DNA from: Methylocystis sp.
GTDB taxonomy: Bacteria; Pseudomonadota; Alphaproteobacteria; Rhizobiales; Beijerinckiaceae
Assembly: GCF_021731785.1 (NCBI RefSeq)
Contig: NZ_JAKFWS010000083.1
Coordinates: 1-64,000, forward strand
Direction: 5' to 3'
Length of the DNA stretch: 64,000 nucleotides
This document shows, one piece after another, positions 47,800 through 55,460 of the stretch (position 1 is its first letter; the number at the start of each line of letters is the position of its first letter). The notes under the pieces are model-generated. The model searched no databases and was not told the DNA's origin. It worked only from the letters and a program-made list of their open reading frames with translations. The translations under genes were made by a program, and so were the position numbers.

Positions 47800-48319
47800 G
47801 CACAGCCAATGACAACGCCGCCGCCCCTCTCTTCATCGAACTGCGCCCCGGCATGCGCAAGGCGCTCGCCGACGCCGTGGATGCATTCTTGAACCTGTTG
47901 GACCAGATCGACGCCGACGCCGATCTTGAGGACGCCGACGCGCCGGAAGACGACGCGCCCTGCGAAGATGTGGGCGACGACGAGCCGAGTCTGGGAGCGC
48001 CCGGAGCATCCAGCTTTCCCCCTCAAACGCTATGGGCGCTCGGCGCCGCCGACGACGACCGGGAAGTAGAGGACGAACACGACGAACCAGCGGCGACGAC
48101 GAGCCGGCGCTCGGCGCGACGATGGCCGTCAATCAGCAGCACGCCTGGCGGGCGAATGCGGACGCCTGGGGCTCATGTGACGAAGCTGAGCCTTCGCTCG
48201 GCTGGACAGGCCACGGCCACGGCCATCCCGAGATGGCGCTGCGCGGCTACGACAACGATCGCGAGCACGATGACGAGCGCGAGGAAGATCACGACTTCGA
48301 GGAGGATTACGGCCGATGA
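47796..48319 (+). pseudogene. Acidic repeat protein, apparently frameshifted
   Basis: ORF 47796-48338 starts MSTANDNAAAPLFIELRPGMRKALADAV and carries DDEPSLGAPG and DDDREVEDEHDEP, then turns to nonsense (AATTSRRSARRWPS). The other frame (ORF 48032-48319) continues with SGDDEPALGATMAVNQQHAWRAN, EAEPSLGWTGHGHGHPEMA and an Asp/Glu-rich tail ending DFEEDYGR. One missing base at about 48085-48096 explains both. In that reading it ends 4 bases into the next gene (ATGA), as expected for this operon. Related acidic DEPSLG-repeat proteins occur in Rhizobiales phages (from memory). Confidence 0.7.
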
Positions 48320-48525
48320 CCGACGCGACCAACGGTAAAATTCTGGAGGAGAACCTCAGAGAGGCGGAGTATCTTTCGCGCGCGCTGTGGATGCTGATGG
48401 TTGGACTGACTGGAAACTACCCGCATCAGGTCGGAGAAAGAGATCTATCGGCGATTTACCAGCTTGCGGAAGAAGTCCGAGAGCGAACCGAAGCAGCGAA
48501 CCATCAATGGCATGAGGAGGAGTAG
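48316..48525 (+). CDS. Small hypothetical protein, 69 residues
   Basis: MTDATNGKILEENLREAEYL then SRALWMLMVGLTGNYPHQVGERDLSAIYQLAEEVRERTEAANHQWHEEE. Predicted helical, soluble, acidic at the C-terminus. The ATGA overlap with the corrected frame of the acidic repeat protein indicates coupling. A GGAGGAG run at its 3' end serves the next gene. No family recognised. Confidence 0.65.
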   Translation: MTDATNGKILEENLREAEYLSRALWMLMVGLTGNYPHQVGERDLSAIYQLAEEVRERTEAANHQWHEEE

Positions 48526-48530
48526 CAGTC

Positions 48531-48677
48531 ATGACTGACCTCTCCCAGGCCACCATTCCGCAATTGTGGATCCGCATACAGCGCATTCGCTTGGCACGAT
48601 GGGCCATGCGTGCTTGCCGGGCCTTCGCCGACCTTGCCGAATGGCTCATGCCCGAGGATTTGCGCACGCGGCTCTGA
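48531..48677 (+). CDS. Small hypothetical protein, 48 residues
   Basis: Below the ORF-track limit. MTDLSQATIPQLWIRIQRIR, LARWAMRACRAFADLAEWLM, ending PEDLRTRL: an arginine-rich amphipathic helix. GAGGAGGAG lies 8-14 bases before the ATG. Last gene of the rightward operon before the terminator at 48730. Function unknown; the helix could bind nucleic acid or membrane. Confidence 0.6.
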   Translation: MTDLSQATIPQLWIRIQRIRLARWAMRACRAFADLAEWLMPEDLRTRL

Positions 48678-48729
48678 GCCCTACATCTTGCCAAGCGCCG
48701 GCTTCGATCTCCTCTTTGCCGGCGCAGAG

Positions 48730-48765
48730 ACGCCCCGACCGTGGATGTAACGGCGGGGCGTTTTG
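48730..48765 (+). terminator. Terminator of the rightward small-gene operon
   Basis: ACGCCCCG (48730-48737) pairs with CGGGGCGT (48754-48761), followed by TTTTGCG. The GTG 48741 of the next ORF would fall inside this loop, which argues for the later ATG 48813. Confidence 0.75.
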
Positions 48766-48812
48766 CGTTGCGAATCAGCCACTATGCCGGCCCCCACGTC
48801 GAGGCGGTGACG

Positions 48813-49058
48813 ATGACAAACGGTGCTGAAATAGCGTTAGCCGAGCATTCCGAAAATTCAATCACAGTGGAAATAGAGCGTCCAATTGAGCCACAAATCG
48901 GTATTCCGTTCGTTGCGCTACGCGAGGGGCAATGCAAATTCCCACTGGGACACAATAATGATCCGCCGACGCGGTTTTACGGCGACTCCACGCCGATCGG
49001 CTCTCCCTATTGCTTCGCACATAGACAGCTCGCTTATCGGCCAGTCCCGCGCCGATAA
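48813..49058 (+). CDS. GcrA-like zinc-ribbon C-terminal domain protein
   Basis: An 81-residue protein: MTNGAEIALAEHSENSITVE and a C-terminal GQCKFPLGHNNDPPTRFYGDSTPIGSPYCFAHRQLAY. This recalls the C-terminus of the cell-cycle regulator GcrA (CRWPxG..FCG....YC..H), but the second cysteine position is a tyrosine (RFYGD), so metal binding is doubtful. The GcrA DNA-binding N-terminus is absent. Several phages carry such fragments; it could interfere with GcrA-sigma-70 pairing. That idea is inference. Confidence 0.6.
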   Translation: MTNGAEIALAEHSENSITVEIERPIEPQIGIPFVALREGQCKFPLGHNNDPPTRFYGDSTPIGSPYCFAHRQLAYRPVPRR

Positions 49059-49319
49059 GTCTAGCGCGGCTGGTTCGCGCTTGCTCCCGACGCGCCGCGC
49101 GCCTTCGGATCAGCCTGTCGCCCGCCAATAGGCGACGATCCTTTCTACCGCAAAACTCCAGCCCGGCAGGCGACGACCGGGCTATTTCATGCGCCGCAAG
49201 CGCACAGCGGCAAAATTTGCTCAGCCCTGAACCTTGATCAACAATTTATCGGCCCAGTGTCTAAGAGCGCGGTCCCGTGGGCGCGACGGCTGTGCGCTCC
49301 AAAGGGAAAGCGTGCGCCT
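49059..49319. other. Intergenic interval
   Basis: About 260 bases between the GcrA-like gene and the 3' end of the exported protein gene. A hairpin AGCCCGG (49160-49166) / CCGGGCT (49177-49183) followed by ATTTC may be a weak terminator. No ORF in it looks real. Confidence 0.4.
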
Positions 49320-49913
49320 TCAGGCGTCGCGGAGCGTGGTCTTGCTCGGTCCTCGCTTGCCGAAGGCGTAAGCATACCAACTCGCGCCCAAAGCTATCAC
49401 GACGAGGGTGGCGACGGCGATGGCAGTCCAAGCGCGTTGAAACTCCTCGCCGACCGAGAAGACGAAACGAGCGTTGTATTCCTTGCGGCCGTCCTCGCTC
49501 CGCGCCCGCACCAAAGCGACATAGTCTCCTTTTTCCCTAAAGTCATGTTCGAGCTGGATAACTCCAGTCTGGAAGCGCGCTGGCGGAAGATAGGCCTCGG
49601 CTAGCGCAGCGCTTTCCTGCTCCGTCGAATCCATCTCCTTAACGATGCGCATCTCCACCATCATGTCCCTCAATTCGTCCTGCATGGTGTCGACGACGAT
49701 GATCGTCGGACCCGTTTCGGGAACGTCCTCGCAGAACTGGCTTCTCGACTTTGTCGGCTGATAGAAGCTGAAGGTTATGACGTTCGGGCCCATCTGGGCC
49801 GTGCATTGCTGAACTTTCTGGATAGCCTTGGCGGAATCCCTGCGCACTGCCTGCGCGTCCGCGCGCCCGATCAAGCCGATCGCCGCGACGAAAATGAATA
49901 GGAGTCTCATCAT
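49320..49913 (-). CDS. Exported, membrane-anchored protein with Ig-like region
   Basis: About 197 residues from ATG 49913 (MMRLLFIFVAAIGLIGRADA, signal peptide). The middle QCTAQMGPNVITFSFYQPTK, SQFCEDVPETGPTIIVVDTM and GDYVALVRARSEDGRKEYNARFVFSV looks like a beta-sandwich with two cysteines; the end AWTAIAVATLVVIALGASWYAYAF is a membrane anchor. The ORF track starts at 50198, but those 95 residues are arginine-rich and overlap a ParB relic on the other strand. Shape resembles CopC- or PmoD-like periplasmic proteins without visible His/Met ligands. Unknown function. Confidence 0.65.
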   Translation of the reverse strand: MMRLLFIFVAAIGLIGRADAQAVRRDSAKAIQKVQQCTAQMGPNVITFSFYQPTKSRSQFCEDVPETGPTIIVVDTMQDELRDMMVEMRIVKEMDSTEQESAALAEAYLPPARFQTGVIQLEHDFREKGDYVALVRARSEDGRKEYNARFVFSVGEEFQRAWTAIAVATLVVIALGASWYAYAFGKRGPSKTTLRDA

Positions 49914-50117
49914 GAGCATGTCTCCGCACGCGTGCAGCACATTGGCGAATTCGCCACTCCCGACCTTGAGCAGATCGTGCCGCCGTGGGGGCAGGAACGG
50001 ATGATACGCGCCAAAAAAAGACCGCGACCGTGAAGCCGGCAAGGGACTTACAGGAGCTGCTCTGCTGCACGCCGAGCGACGCCGGTCAGTTAGTCCTGAA
50101 GCGAGCCGAGGCAAGCG

Positions 50118-50339
50118 TGGCAGGCGAAGCGTCGCAAGGACGCCTATGAGGCGCTGCACCCGGAGACGAAGCACGGCAATCCCTCCGTAAGTCGCCAAGT
50201 TGGCGACACACGGGAGCGGAGTGAGACCGACCGCTTCACCGCCGACACTGCCGCAAAGACCGGACAGTCAGAGCGGGCCGCATTGCGCGTCGGTGCGCTT
50301 GGCGCTGCCCGCGACTCGGCGAGCGTGTGCCTGCTGTGA
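50118..50339 (+). pseudogene. Relic of a ParB-like phage/plasmid protein
   Basis: The plus-strand frame from about 50118 reads WQAKRRKDAYEALHPETKHG, then NPSVSRQVGDTRERSETDRF and TADTAAKTGQSERAALRVGALG. This matches my memory of phage-type ParB-like proteins (YEALHPETKHG..RQVG..DRFTADTAAKTGQSERAVQRD), but both the nuclease N-terminus and the rest are missing and it ends at a TGA at 50337. It lies in the gap between two minus-strand genes. No start or ribosome site is seen. Confidence 0.65.
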
Positions 50340-50747
50340 ATAAAACTGATTTGCGAAGCGCAGGAAGCGCCGCCTTTTTTCGTTGTCAGCAAAAACGAAG
50401 TCGACACGTTCGGTCGAGGTCAAATAAAGCCGAACCATGCGATTATCGATTGCATCGATCCGAGAGAGGCTCCTTCCCGGGATTTTTCTGCGCCACAGAA
50501 CGGGAAAACCGACATGCGGAAAGATGCGACGTGGGATGGAAAAACCATTTTCGTCGGCCCACAGCCCCAACGCTTCCGCCAGAAAGCCTTGCAGTACCAA
50601 GAGAGCCATGAGCCCGAGCGACAGGCGCATTTCCGGCGCCAGATTGAATTCTTCACAATTAGTTTTGTCGCAATAAATTAAGCCCAGAACAAAGGCTGCG
50701 CCGAACACGAACCACGAGACGCAACTTCTCCAAGACCGAATGACCAT
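50268..50747 (-). CDS. Two-helix membrane protein with PH-like tail
   Basis: A 159-residue protein: helices SCVSWFVFGAAFVLGLIYCD and MRLSLGLMALLVLQGFLAEALGLW, then a soluble part (GFSIPRRIFPHVGFPVLWRRKIPGRSLSRIDAIDNRMVRLYLTSTERVDFVFADNEKRRRFLRF) whose strand pattern resembles bacterial PH (bPH) domains. Its 3' end overlaps the ParB-like relic. Neighbour of another membrane protein on the same strand. Function unknown. Confidence 0.6.
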   Translation of the reverse strand: MVIRSWRSCVSWFVFGAAFVLGLIYCDKTNCEEFNLAPEMRLSLGLMALLVLQGFLAEALGLWADENGFSIPRRIFPHVGFPVLWRRKIPGRSLSRIDAIDNRMVRLYLTSTERVDFVFADNEKRRRFLRFANQFYSQQAHARRVAGSAKRTDAQCGPL

Positions 50748-50873
50748 CGCAGCTCCCCCAAGCTGTAGCTGAACTTATTCCAATGAACCTAAAATTGCCT
50801 TAAGTTTGAGCATCTGGCAACAGCCTGTGGCAGTAACTTTGTATAATCATGTGATTTTTTGGATGGCTTCACG

Positions 50874-50940
50874 GCCGCCATGGAGGCCGCTGGCGTCGAG
50901 TTCACGAATGGCGACGAGCCGGGCGGTGAAGTTGAAAAAA
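50874..50940 (+). pseudogene. Relic of an XRE regulator C-terminus
   Basis: TAAMEAAGVEFTNGDEPGGE is the common C-terminus of small XRE regulators (compare ALEAAGVEFIEENGGGPGVRLRKR in the gene at 47026). With one base fewer the end would read PGVKLKK. There is no helix-turn-helix upstream, so this is a fragment. Confidence 0.55.
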
Positions 50941-50963
50941 GGCCCGCGGCTGTGAGCCGCGGG
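50935..50963 (-). terminator. Intrinsic terminator for the minus-strand late genes
   Basis: CCCGCGGCT (50943-50951), loop GTG, AGCCGCGGG (50955-50963), a perfect 9-bp stem; in the minus direction it is followed by CCTTTTTTCAAC. Confidence 0.8.
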
Positions 50964-51036
50964 CGAGGTCGCTGACAAGTGCCGCTCTATGTGAGGCGAC
51001 GCCGGTCAACTAGGGCTGGAGCGCGCCAAGGCAAGC

Positions 51037-51310
51037 GTGACGGCGCGCGGCTCGCCAATTGGCGAAGCGAATAGACGCCTGGGCGGCTCGCCAATAGGAC
51101 GCGCCGAGCGTTCGCTGATGTGGTGGATTGGAGATTGGTGGGCGTTCGGGGAGACGAAATACGGCGCGCGAAAATCTATCGTCGATGCTGATGATTGGAC
51201 TGGCCCGGCATTCCAAACATGCCGCAATGCAGCAAGCGTTTGCCGTAGTTTTGAAACGTCCCGCCGGCGGGACGCTCTCTCATTTAGTCATCATGCTGAG
51301 GTTGCTAAGC
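51037..51310 (+). pseudogene. Relic of a ParB-associated/plasmid replication regulator
   Basis: The frame reads GRAERSLMWWIGDWWAFGETKYGARK, then EDWTGPAF-like DDWTGPAFQTCRNAASVCRSFETSRR and DALSFSHHAEVAKRSPP. This WWIGDWWxFGExKYG...FExSRRRxxLSFxHHAEVA pattern is known from KorB/ParB-like regulators of plasmids and phages (from memory). It breaks off at about 51310, where the minus-strand 82-residue gene takes over. A diverged copy of the sequence at 50082-50120 lies at 50998-51036, so the relics share an origin. Confidence 0.55.
51257..51274 (-). terminator. Hairpin 30 bases past the 82-residue gene
   Basis: CGTCCCGCC/GGCGGGACG, a perfect palindrome; in the minus direction it is followed by TTTCAAAAC. 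Either a terminator for the late genes or an operator for the relic region. Confidence 0.6.
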
Positions 51311-51553
51311 GCTCCCCACCTGTGCCGCCTCGACTTCGGCGATGCGCTTTTCGAGCCTCTGCGCCAGCGCGTCGGCGACTGCGTTGAGGTCCTTGCCGGC
51401 AAATTCCTCTTCGCCTGAAAGCCCGTCGATCAGTTCTTGACGAAACCATGCAACAGCCGCGGCGAGCAACGCCGTCGTATCGATCACGCGCCGAATTGAC
51501 GCTTCGACGCCATCGAGGCCGAGCAAATCGGCGACGGGATCACTTTCCGCCAT
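51305..51553 (-). CDS. Small hypothetical protein downstream of the tape-measure gene
   Basis: An 82-residue helical protein: MAESDPVADLLGLDGVEASIRRVIDTTALLAAAVAWFRQELIDGL and a charged coiled-coil-like end (DLNAVADALAQRLEKRIAEVEAAQ). Starts 1 base after the tape-measure stop, so co-translated. Possibly a tail-assembly or virion accessory protein because of its position; no family recognised. Confidence 0.65.
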   Translation of the reverse strand: MAESDPVADLLGLDGVEASIRRVIDTTALLAAAVAWFRQELIDGLSGEEEFAGKDLNAVADALAQRLEKRIAEVEAAQVGSA

Positions 51554-51554
51554 G

Positions 51555-53642
51555 TCAACGCCTATTGTTCCGGTCGGCGAGGATCGATGGAAGGTCGCGA
51601 TTATTGGCCGCGAGGCGCTTCTCGATATGCAGCATAATCTGACCGTCGCTCATGACGCGCGGCGTCACTTCAACGGGAGCATTGTTGTGGATCGTGATGC
51701 GCGGCGCGCCGCCGCCGCTCATCGCCACCGGAATTGAGCGGCCATCGGGAAGCGGGACGAAAGCTTCCGGAGTGCGCCCTTCGCCGAACATGGCGAGCTG
51801 TGGCGAGTCCGCGATACCGCCTCCGGCATAGCGGCGCAGAGGCAACGGGCCTGCGCTCGTCATGATCCCGCCATCGGCGAAGTGGAACGGCTTCCCGGAA
51901 AAAAGCGCTCCGCCGCTGAAATAGCCCGCGCCTTTAGACGCGCCTCCGAAGAAGCCACCGAGCGCGCTGGCGCCGCCCGTAATGAGACCGCCAAGCAAGC
52001 CGCTCGTCCCGCCCTTGCCAGTTGAGCCGAACAGCGCATCGGTCAGGCTGCGCGACGCGATATCGATGGTTTTGCTCTTAATCTGATCGAGGACCGATGC
52101 GAAGGCATGTCCCGCAGTCTCGCCCCGGCGCAGATCATTGGCAAACGACGAAAATGCGCTCCGCGCCACATCGCTGGTTTCTTTTAGACGCTCGGCGATA
52201 CTGTCGATCTGCGTCAACTCGTCGTCACCGGGCTTTTTTTTCGCCGCGCGTGAAACCCGGCGCCGGGACGCGGCTTTGGCCGCCTCGGCGCGCTGTTCGA
52301 AACGCGCCCTCGATGCGCCAGCCGCTTCCGGCTGGGCGATCCCCGACTCGCTTAACGGAATGAGCCGGCCCTTGAAGGGCGTCTCGCCGGTCACAAGCTC
52401 GCGCACCGTATCGAACGGATGCAGAAAGCCGCGCATGACGGCTTGCAGATTTTGCGACTCGGACACCGCCTGCGCAATCGAGCCGACGATTTCATACCAG
52501 CCGAGCTTTAGCGACGCGACCGGGTCGCCCAAATCCTGAAACGCCTTCAAGAGCTTGTCGCTGGCGATCTGCGCCGCCATGTCGATTTGCAATTGCGTTT
52601 CATGCGCGGCGCGTGCCGCCTGGTCGAGATGGTCGCCAGTGCGGCCAGTCGCCTCCGCGAGCCCGCGCATGGACGCCGCGCCGCTTTCGATGGCGTCGAA
52701 CAGCCGCCGGCCGGCGTCTTCGCCAAACAACGATTGCGCCAGATTAATCCCCTCGGCGCGCGGCAAATCCTGAATCTTGCGCTCAACGATATCGATGAAT
52801 TCGCCGGCGGTCCTGGCCCGGTCGGCGACCTTGAGGAAGCCAGCGTCGATCTTCTCCAACGCGCTTTTGACCGCACCTTCATTGCGCGCGAACTGCTCGA
52901 ATTGCTGCGAGGCGTTGGCGAAGGCGCCGACCGCGCTCTTTTCGTCGAGGCCAGCGCCTGCGCCGACTATCTTCGCGCCCTGAATTTGCTCGGCGGACAG
53001 ACCGGATAATTTTGCCGTTTCGCCGATCTTGGCGAGAGCGCTTTCCGCTTTCAGCGCAGCGACTTCGATACCCGCGACGGCGGCCGTGAGTTGGACGGCA
53101 ATTCCGATCGGCGAAGTGAGAGCGCGCACCGCGCCAGCACCGAATGAGCGCAGCGCGCCGGCTGCGCCGGCCCCGCTTGACCCAAAAATATCGGCGATTT
53201 GGCTGCCTTGCTGGAATAGGACCGTCAACGGCGACTGGCCGCCGGCGAGCGATACGCCAACGTCCTGAAATTGGCGGGAGAGATTGATCCATTCGTGCCG
53301 CGCCAAGCCCGCCGCCCGAGCGTTGTCATTGACCGCGCCGGTTAGGCGCCGGTGGCGGTCGGTCGCAAGATCAAGCACCCGCTGCGCGTCCTGTTGGGTG
53401 CGCACGCCAGTTGCGACAGCGGCGTTGGCCTTGACATAGGTCGACGCCACTTGCGCTGCAGAACGCGCCTGGCCGTCGAGGCTCTTTTCCAGCCGATCGA
53501 AGTCGCGCGCGGCGTTCTTGGCCTCGCGGGAGAGGCCCTGCATCGCAGCGTCGCCAGTCTCGCCGATCTTTTTCAGCGCGGCGATGATCTTGTCGTCGCC
53601 TTCCGCGCCGAGGCGCAGTGTGACGCTAGCTTTCGCGGCCAT
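51555..53642 (-). CDS. Phage tail tape-measure protein
   Basis: A 695-residue protein that sets tail length and forms the channel for DNA ejection. The start MAAKASVTLRLGAEGDDKIIAALKKIGETGDAAMQGLSREAKNAARDFDRLEK is a helical tape-measure N-terminus; RHEWINLSRQFQDVGVSLAGGQSPLTVLFQQGSQIADIF is the conserved TMP_2-type (PF06791-like) block; the C-terminus has FGEGRTPEAFVPLPDGRSIPVAMSGG, typical for lambda GpH-like proteins. It is the only clear virion gene in the element; neighbouring tail genes are absent. Confidence 0.92.
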   Translation of the reverse strand: MAAKASVTLRLGAEGDDKIIAALKKIGETGDAAMQGLSREAKNAARDFDRLEKSLDGQARSAAQVASTYVKANAAVATGVRTQQDAQRVLDLATDRHRRLTGAVNDNARAAGLARHEWINLSRQFQDVGVSLAGGQSPLTVLFQQGSQIADIFGSSGAGAAGALRSFGAGAVRALTSPIGIAVQLTAAVAGIEVAALKAESALAKIGETAKLSGLSAEQIQGAKIVGAGAGLDEKSAVGAFANASQQFEQFARNEGAVKSALEKIDAGFLKVADRARTAGEFIDIVERKIQDLPRAEGINLAQSLFGEDAGRRLFDAIESGAASMRGLAEATGRTGDHLDQAARAAHETQLQIDMAAQIASDKLLKAFQDLGDPVASLKLGWYEIVGSIAQAVSESQNLQAVMRGFLHPFDTVRELVTGETPFKGRLIPLSESGIAQPEAAGASRARFEQRAEAAKAASRRRVSRAAKKKPGDDELTQIDSIAERLKETSDVARSAFSSFANDLRRGETAGHAFASVLDQIKSKTIDIASRSLTDALFGSTGKGGTSGLLGGLITGGASALGGFFGGASKGAGYFSGGALFSGKPFHFADGGIMTSAGPLPLRRYAGGGIADSPQLAMFGEGRTPEAFVPLPDGRSIPVAMSGGGAPRITIHNNAPVEVTPRVMSDGQIMLHIEKRLAANNRDLPSILADRNNRR

Positions 53643-53781
53643 TGGTCAGTCCTTCCCGTTCAATACGGTGATGCAAACGACAAATTGTCGTTTGCAGACA
53701 GTCGGCGATGCGCCCACGTCGCTGGCGAACGGCAGCGCGAAGCCGCCGCCCGCCTTGTCGTAGGAGACGCGTCAACGGTAA

Positions 53782-54174
53782 TCACGCGGCCGACGAAGCA
53801 TCCGGTCGACGCAGGATGCGCAGCGTGCCGGAAGCCTCGAACCTCTTGAATGCGAGATACGTTTCCTTTGAGCGAAACTCAGAACGTATCGCCGCAGAGC
53901 GATCATACTCAGCCGCCCAATCATCTTCCGTAGACGCGGCTCGCTCAGACACAACTGGCGGCGCCACGCGTTCCTTGCCCTCGGCGACGCGCCTGCAATG
54001 GCGAGCGCGCTCATAACTTTCGCTGAACGCCCACTGTGCTTCAGACGGCCAGCGGTCGAAGCCTTGCGGATGGCCCTCGCCGAGCAGTCCGGCGCGCGCG
54101 CCGGCTCTCTTTGCTTGCTCTTCAGAGCCGGCAAGCCGCTCGGCGGCGGTGATTGCGTTTTCATCGATCGTCAT
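53782..54174 (-). CDS. Hypothetical element protein, 130 residues
   Basis: From ATG 54174 (GGAGG 8 bases upstream): MTIDENAITAAERLAGSEEQAKRAGARAGLLGEGHPQGFDRWPSEAQWAFSESYERARHCRRV, ending RSKETYLAFKRFEASGTLRILRRPDA. Charged and helical, cytosolic. The longer ORF start at 54423 covers the end of the neighbouring coding region and is rejected. Function unknown. Confidence 0.6.
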   Translation of the reverse strand: MTIDENAITAAERLAGSEEQAKRAGARAGLLGEGHPQGFDRWPSEAQWAFSESYERARHCRRVAEGKERVAPPVVSERAASTEDDWAAEYDRSAAIRSEFRSKETYLAFKRFEASGTLRILRRPDASSAA

Positions 54175-54274
54175 TTCGATTGCCTCCAGTGTTGGAAATA
54201 GGCGCGCGACCCGCTCGCCAAAGTAGGTCGCGCGCCGTCCCTCGGCGGCAAGGTTAACACCGCCGACGGAATCG

Positions 54275-55036
54275 TCATTCCGCCGCCTGCAACAGTTCGG
54301 CGTCTCCTGTGCGCAGCGCCGCCGCTTTCTCGCGAAGCGGTCCGACGATGAGCAGATCGGCGGCGATTGGCGCAGTAAAAACTTTTGGTTCGCCTTGCCC
54401 GCCGAAGGGCGCGAGTCGTCCACCGTCCCAGCTGTAAAGGCTCATGGCCTTCTCAAAATGGGTGTGCTGCTGCTGGAGCGTGTTCGCACGAACTGCTCTA
54501 AGCAGTTCGAACAATCGCGGCTCGTTGTTGTAAATGCCGCTCGCCACGATGGCGCGCGCCACGTCTTCCGGCCTCGCCGGCTGCGGCATAAGGTGACCGT
54601 CGGAATATTTTTCTGTGAAGGTTTCCGCCGGGATCACTTTGACAAGCTCGTCGAAGGCCGCCGCGAGCGCGTTCATCGGCCCTTCCAACGCTTTCGCCTT
54701 TTCCTCAATCGCGGCGGCAGCGCGCTCATGTTCAGTGGCCAGGCGTTCGCGCTCTGATTTGTTGCGCGCGCGTTCAAGCCGGTCTTGCAGTTGAAGTTCG
54801 GCGATCTCGAGCCGCTCGAGGCGAATTTGAGCGAGGTTTGCGGCGGCGTCGAGTTGCGCAATTTCGGCGTCGCTCGCATCGGACAACAGCATCGCGGCGC
54901 GCTTCGGCGCATGCTCTTCGACGACCGCCTCAACGTCCTTGCGCTCGGCGCGCAGCTTCACCAAGGACGCCTGCATTTCCTCGATCTGGCTTGCCACCGT
55001 CTTCTTCGTGGTTTTCAGAAAATCAAGAACTGACAT
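54275..55036 (-). CDS. Coiled-coil protein of unknown function
   Basis: About 253 residues from MSVLDFLKTTKKTVASQIEE. Residues 15-130 form a long coiled coil (VKLRAERKDVEAVVEEHAPK, RLEIAELQLQDRLERARNKSERERLATEHERAAAAIEEKAKALEG), followed by a globular part (DELVKVIPAETFTEKYSDGH, ARAIVASGIYNNEPRLFELLRAVRAN). It resembles scaffold-like phage proteins in layout only. ATG 55036 with GAGGGG upstream is preferred over 55066. Overlaps the next gene. Confidence 0.65.
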   Translation of the reverse strand: MSVLDFLKTTKKTVASQIEEMQASLVKLRAERKDVEAVVEEHAPKRAAMLLSDASDAEIAQLDAAANLAQIRLERLEIAELQLQDRLERARNKSERERLATEHERAAAAIEEKAKALEGPMNALAAAFDELVKVIPAETFTEKYSDGHLMPQPARPEDVARAIVASGIYNNEPRLFELLRAVRANTLQQQHTHFEKAMSLYSWDGGRLAPFGGQGEPKVFTAPIAADLLIVGPLREKAAALRTGDAELLQAAE

Positions 55037-55454
55037 CAGCCCCTCGTTGCTCTGCGAATTGCTCATCGTGAGATTCGCATTGCGGCGTGTGCAATGTCAT
55101 ACGCTCGCGATTGCACACCGCTCCAATGTTGTGGATTTGTCTCCAGCCGAGCGGCTTGCCCTGGCGCGAGCGAAGAATGCGGTGCAATGCGCGACGTTGC
55201 GGCGCCTTGCTGTCGGGCAATTCGTCAAGGCAGCATTCGCGCAGCCAGCCATTTGCGGCATATGCCTGAAGGTGCGCTGCGAGCATTGTCGCGCGCGCAC
55301 GATCAGAGCCGGAATAAAGGCCGAGCGCCTCGACAATCGCGTCCTCGCGCTCTTGCGCTTGGAGGCGGCGCGCCTCAGCCAATGCGGCTTCGTAACGCGC
55401 GCGAAACTCGGCGGCTTTTGCGAAAAGAGCGTCGGCGGTATCGGCCGGCGTCAT
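55023..55454 (-). CDS. Hypothetical element protein, 143 residues
   Basis: MTPADTADALFAKAAEFRARYEAALAEARRLQAQEREDAIVEALGLYSGSDRARATMLAAHLQAYAANGWLRECCLDELPDSKAPQRRALHRILRSRQGKPLGWRQIHNI. A helical N-terminus and a basic middle that could bind nucleic acid. Its start is 6 bases past the upstream stop and its 3' end overlaps the coiled-coil gene by 14 bases, so both are coupled. No family recognised. Confidence 0.6.
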   Translation of the reverse strand: MTPADTADALFAKAAEFRARYEAALAEARRLQAQEREDAIVEALGLYSGSDRARATMLAAHLQAYAANGWLRECCLDELPDSKAPQRRALHRILRSRQGKPLGWRQIHNIGAVCNRERMTLHTPQCESHDEQFAEQRGADVSS

Positions 55455-55460
55455 TGCGGA

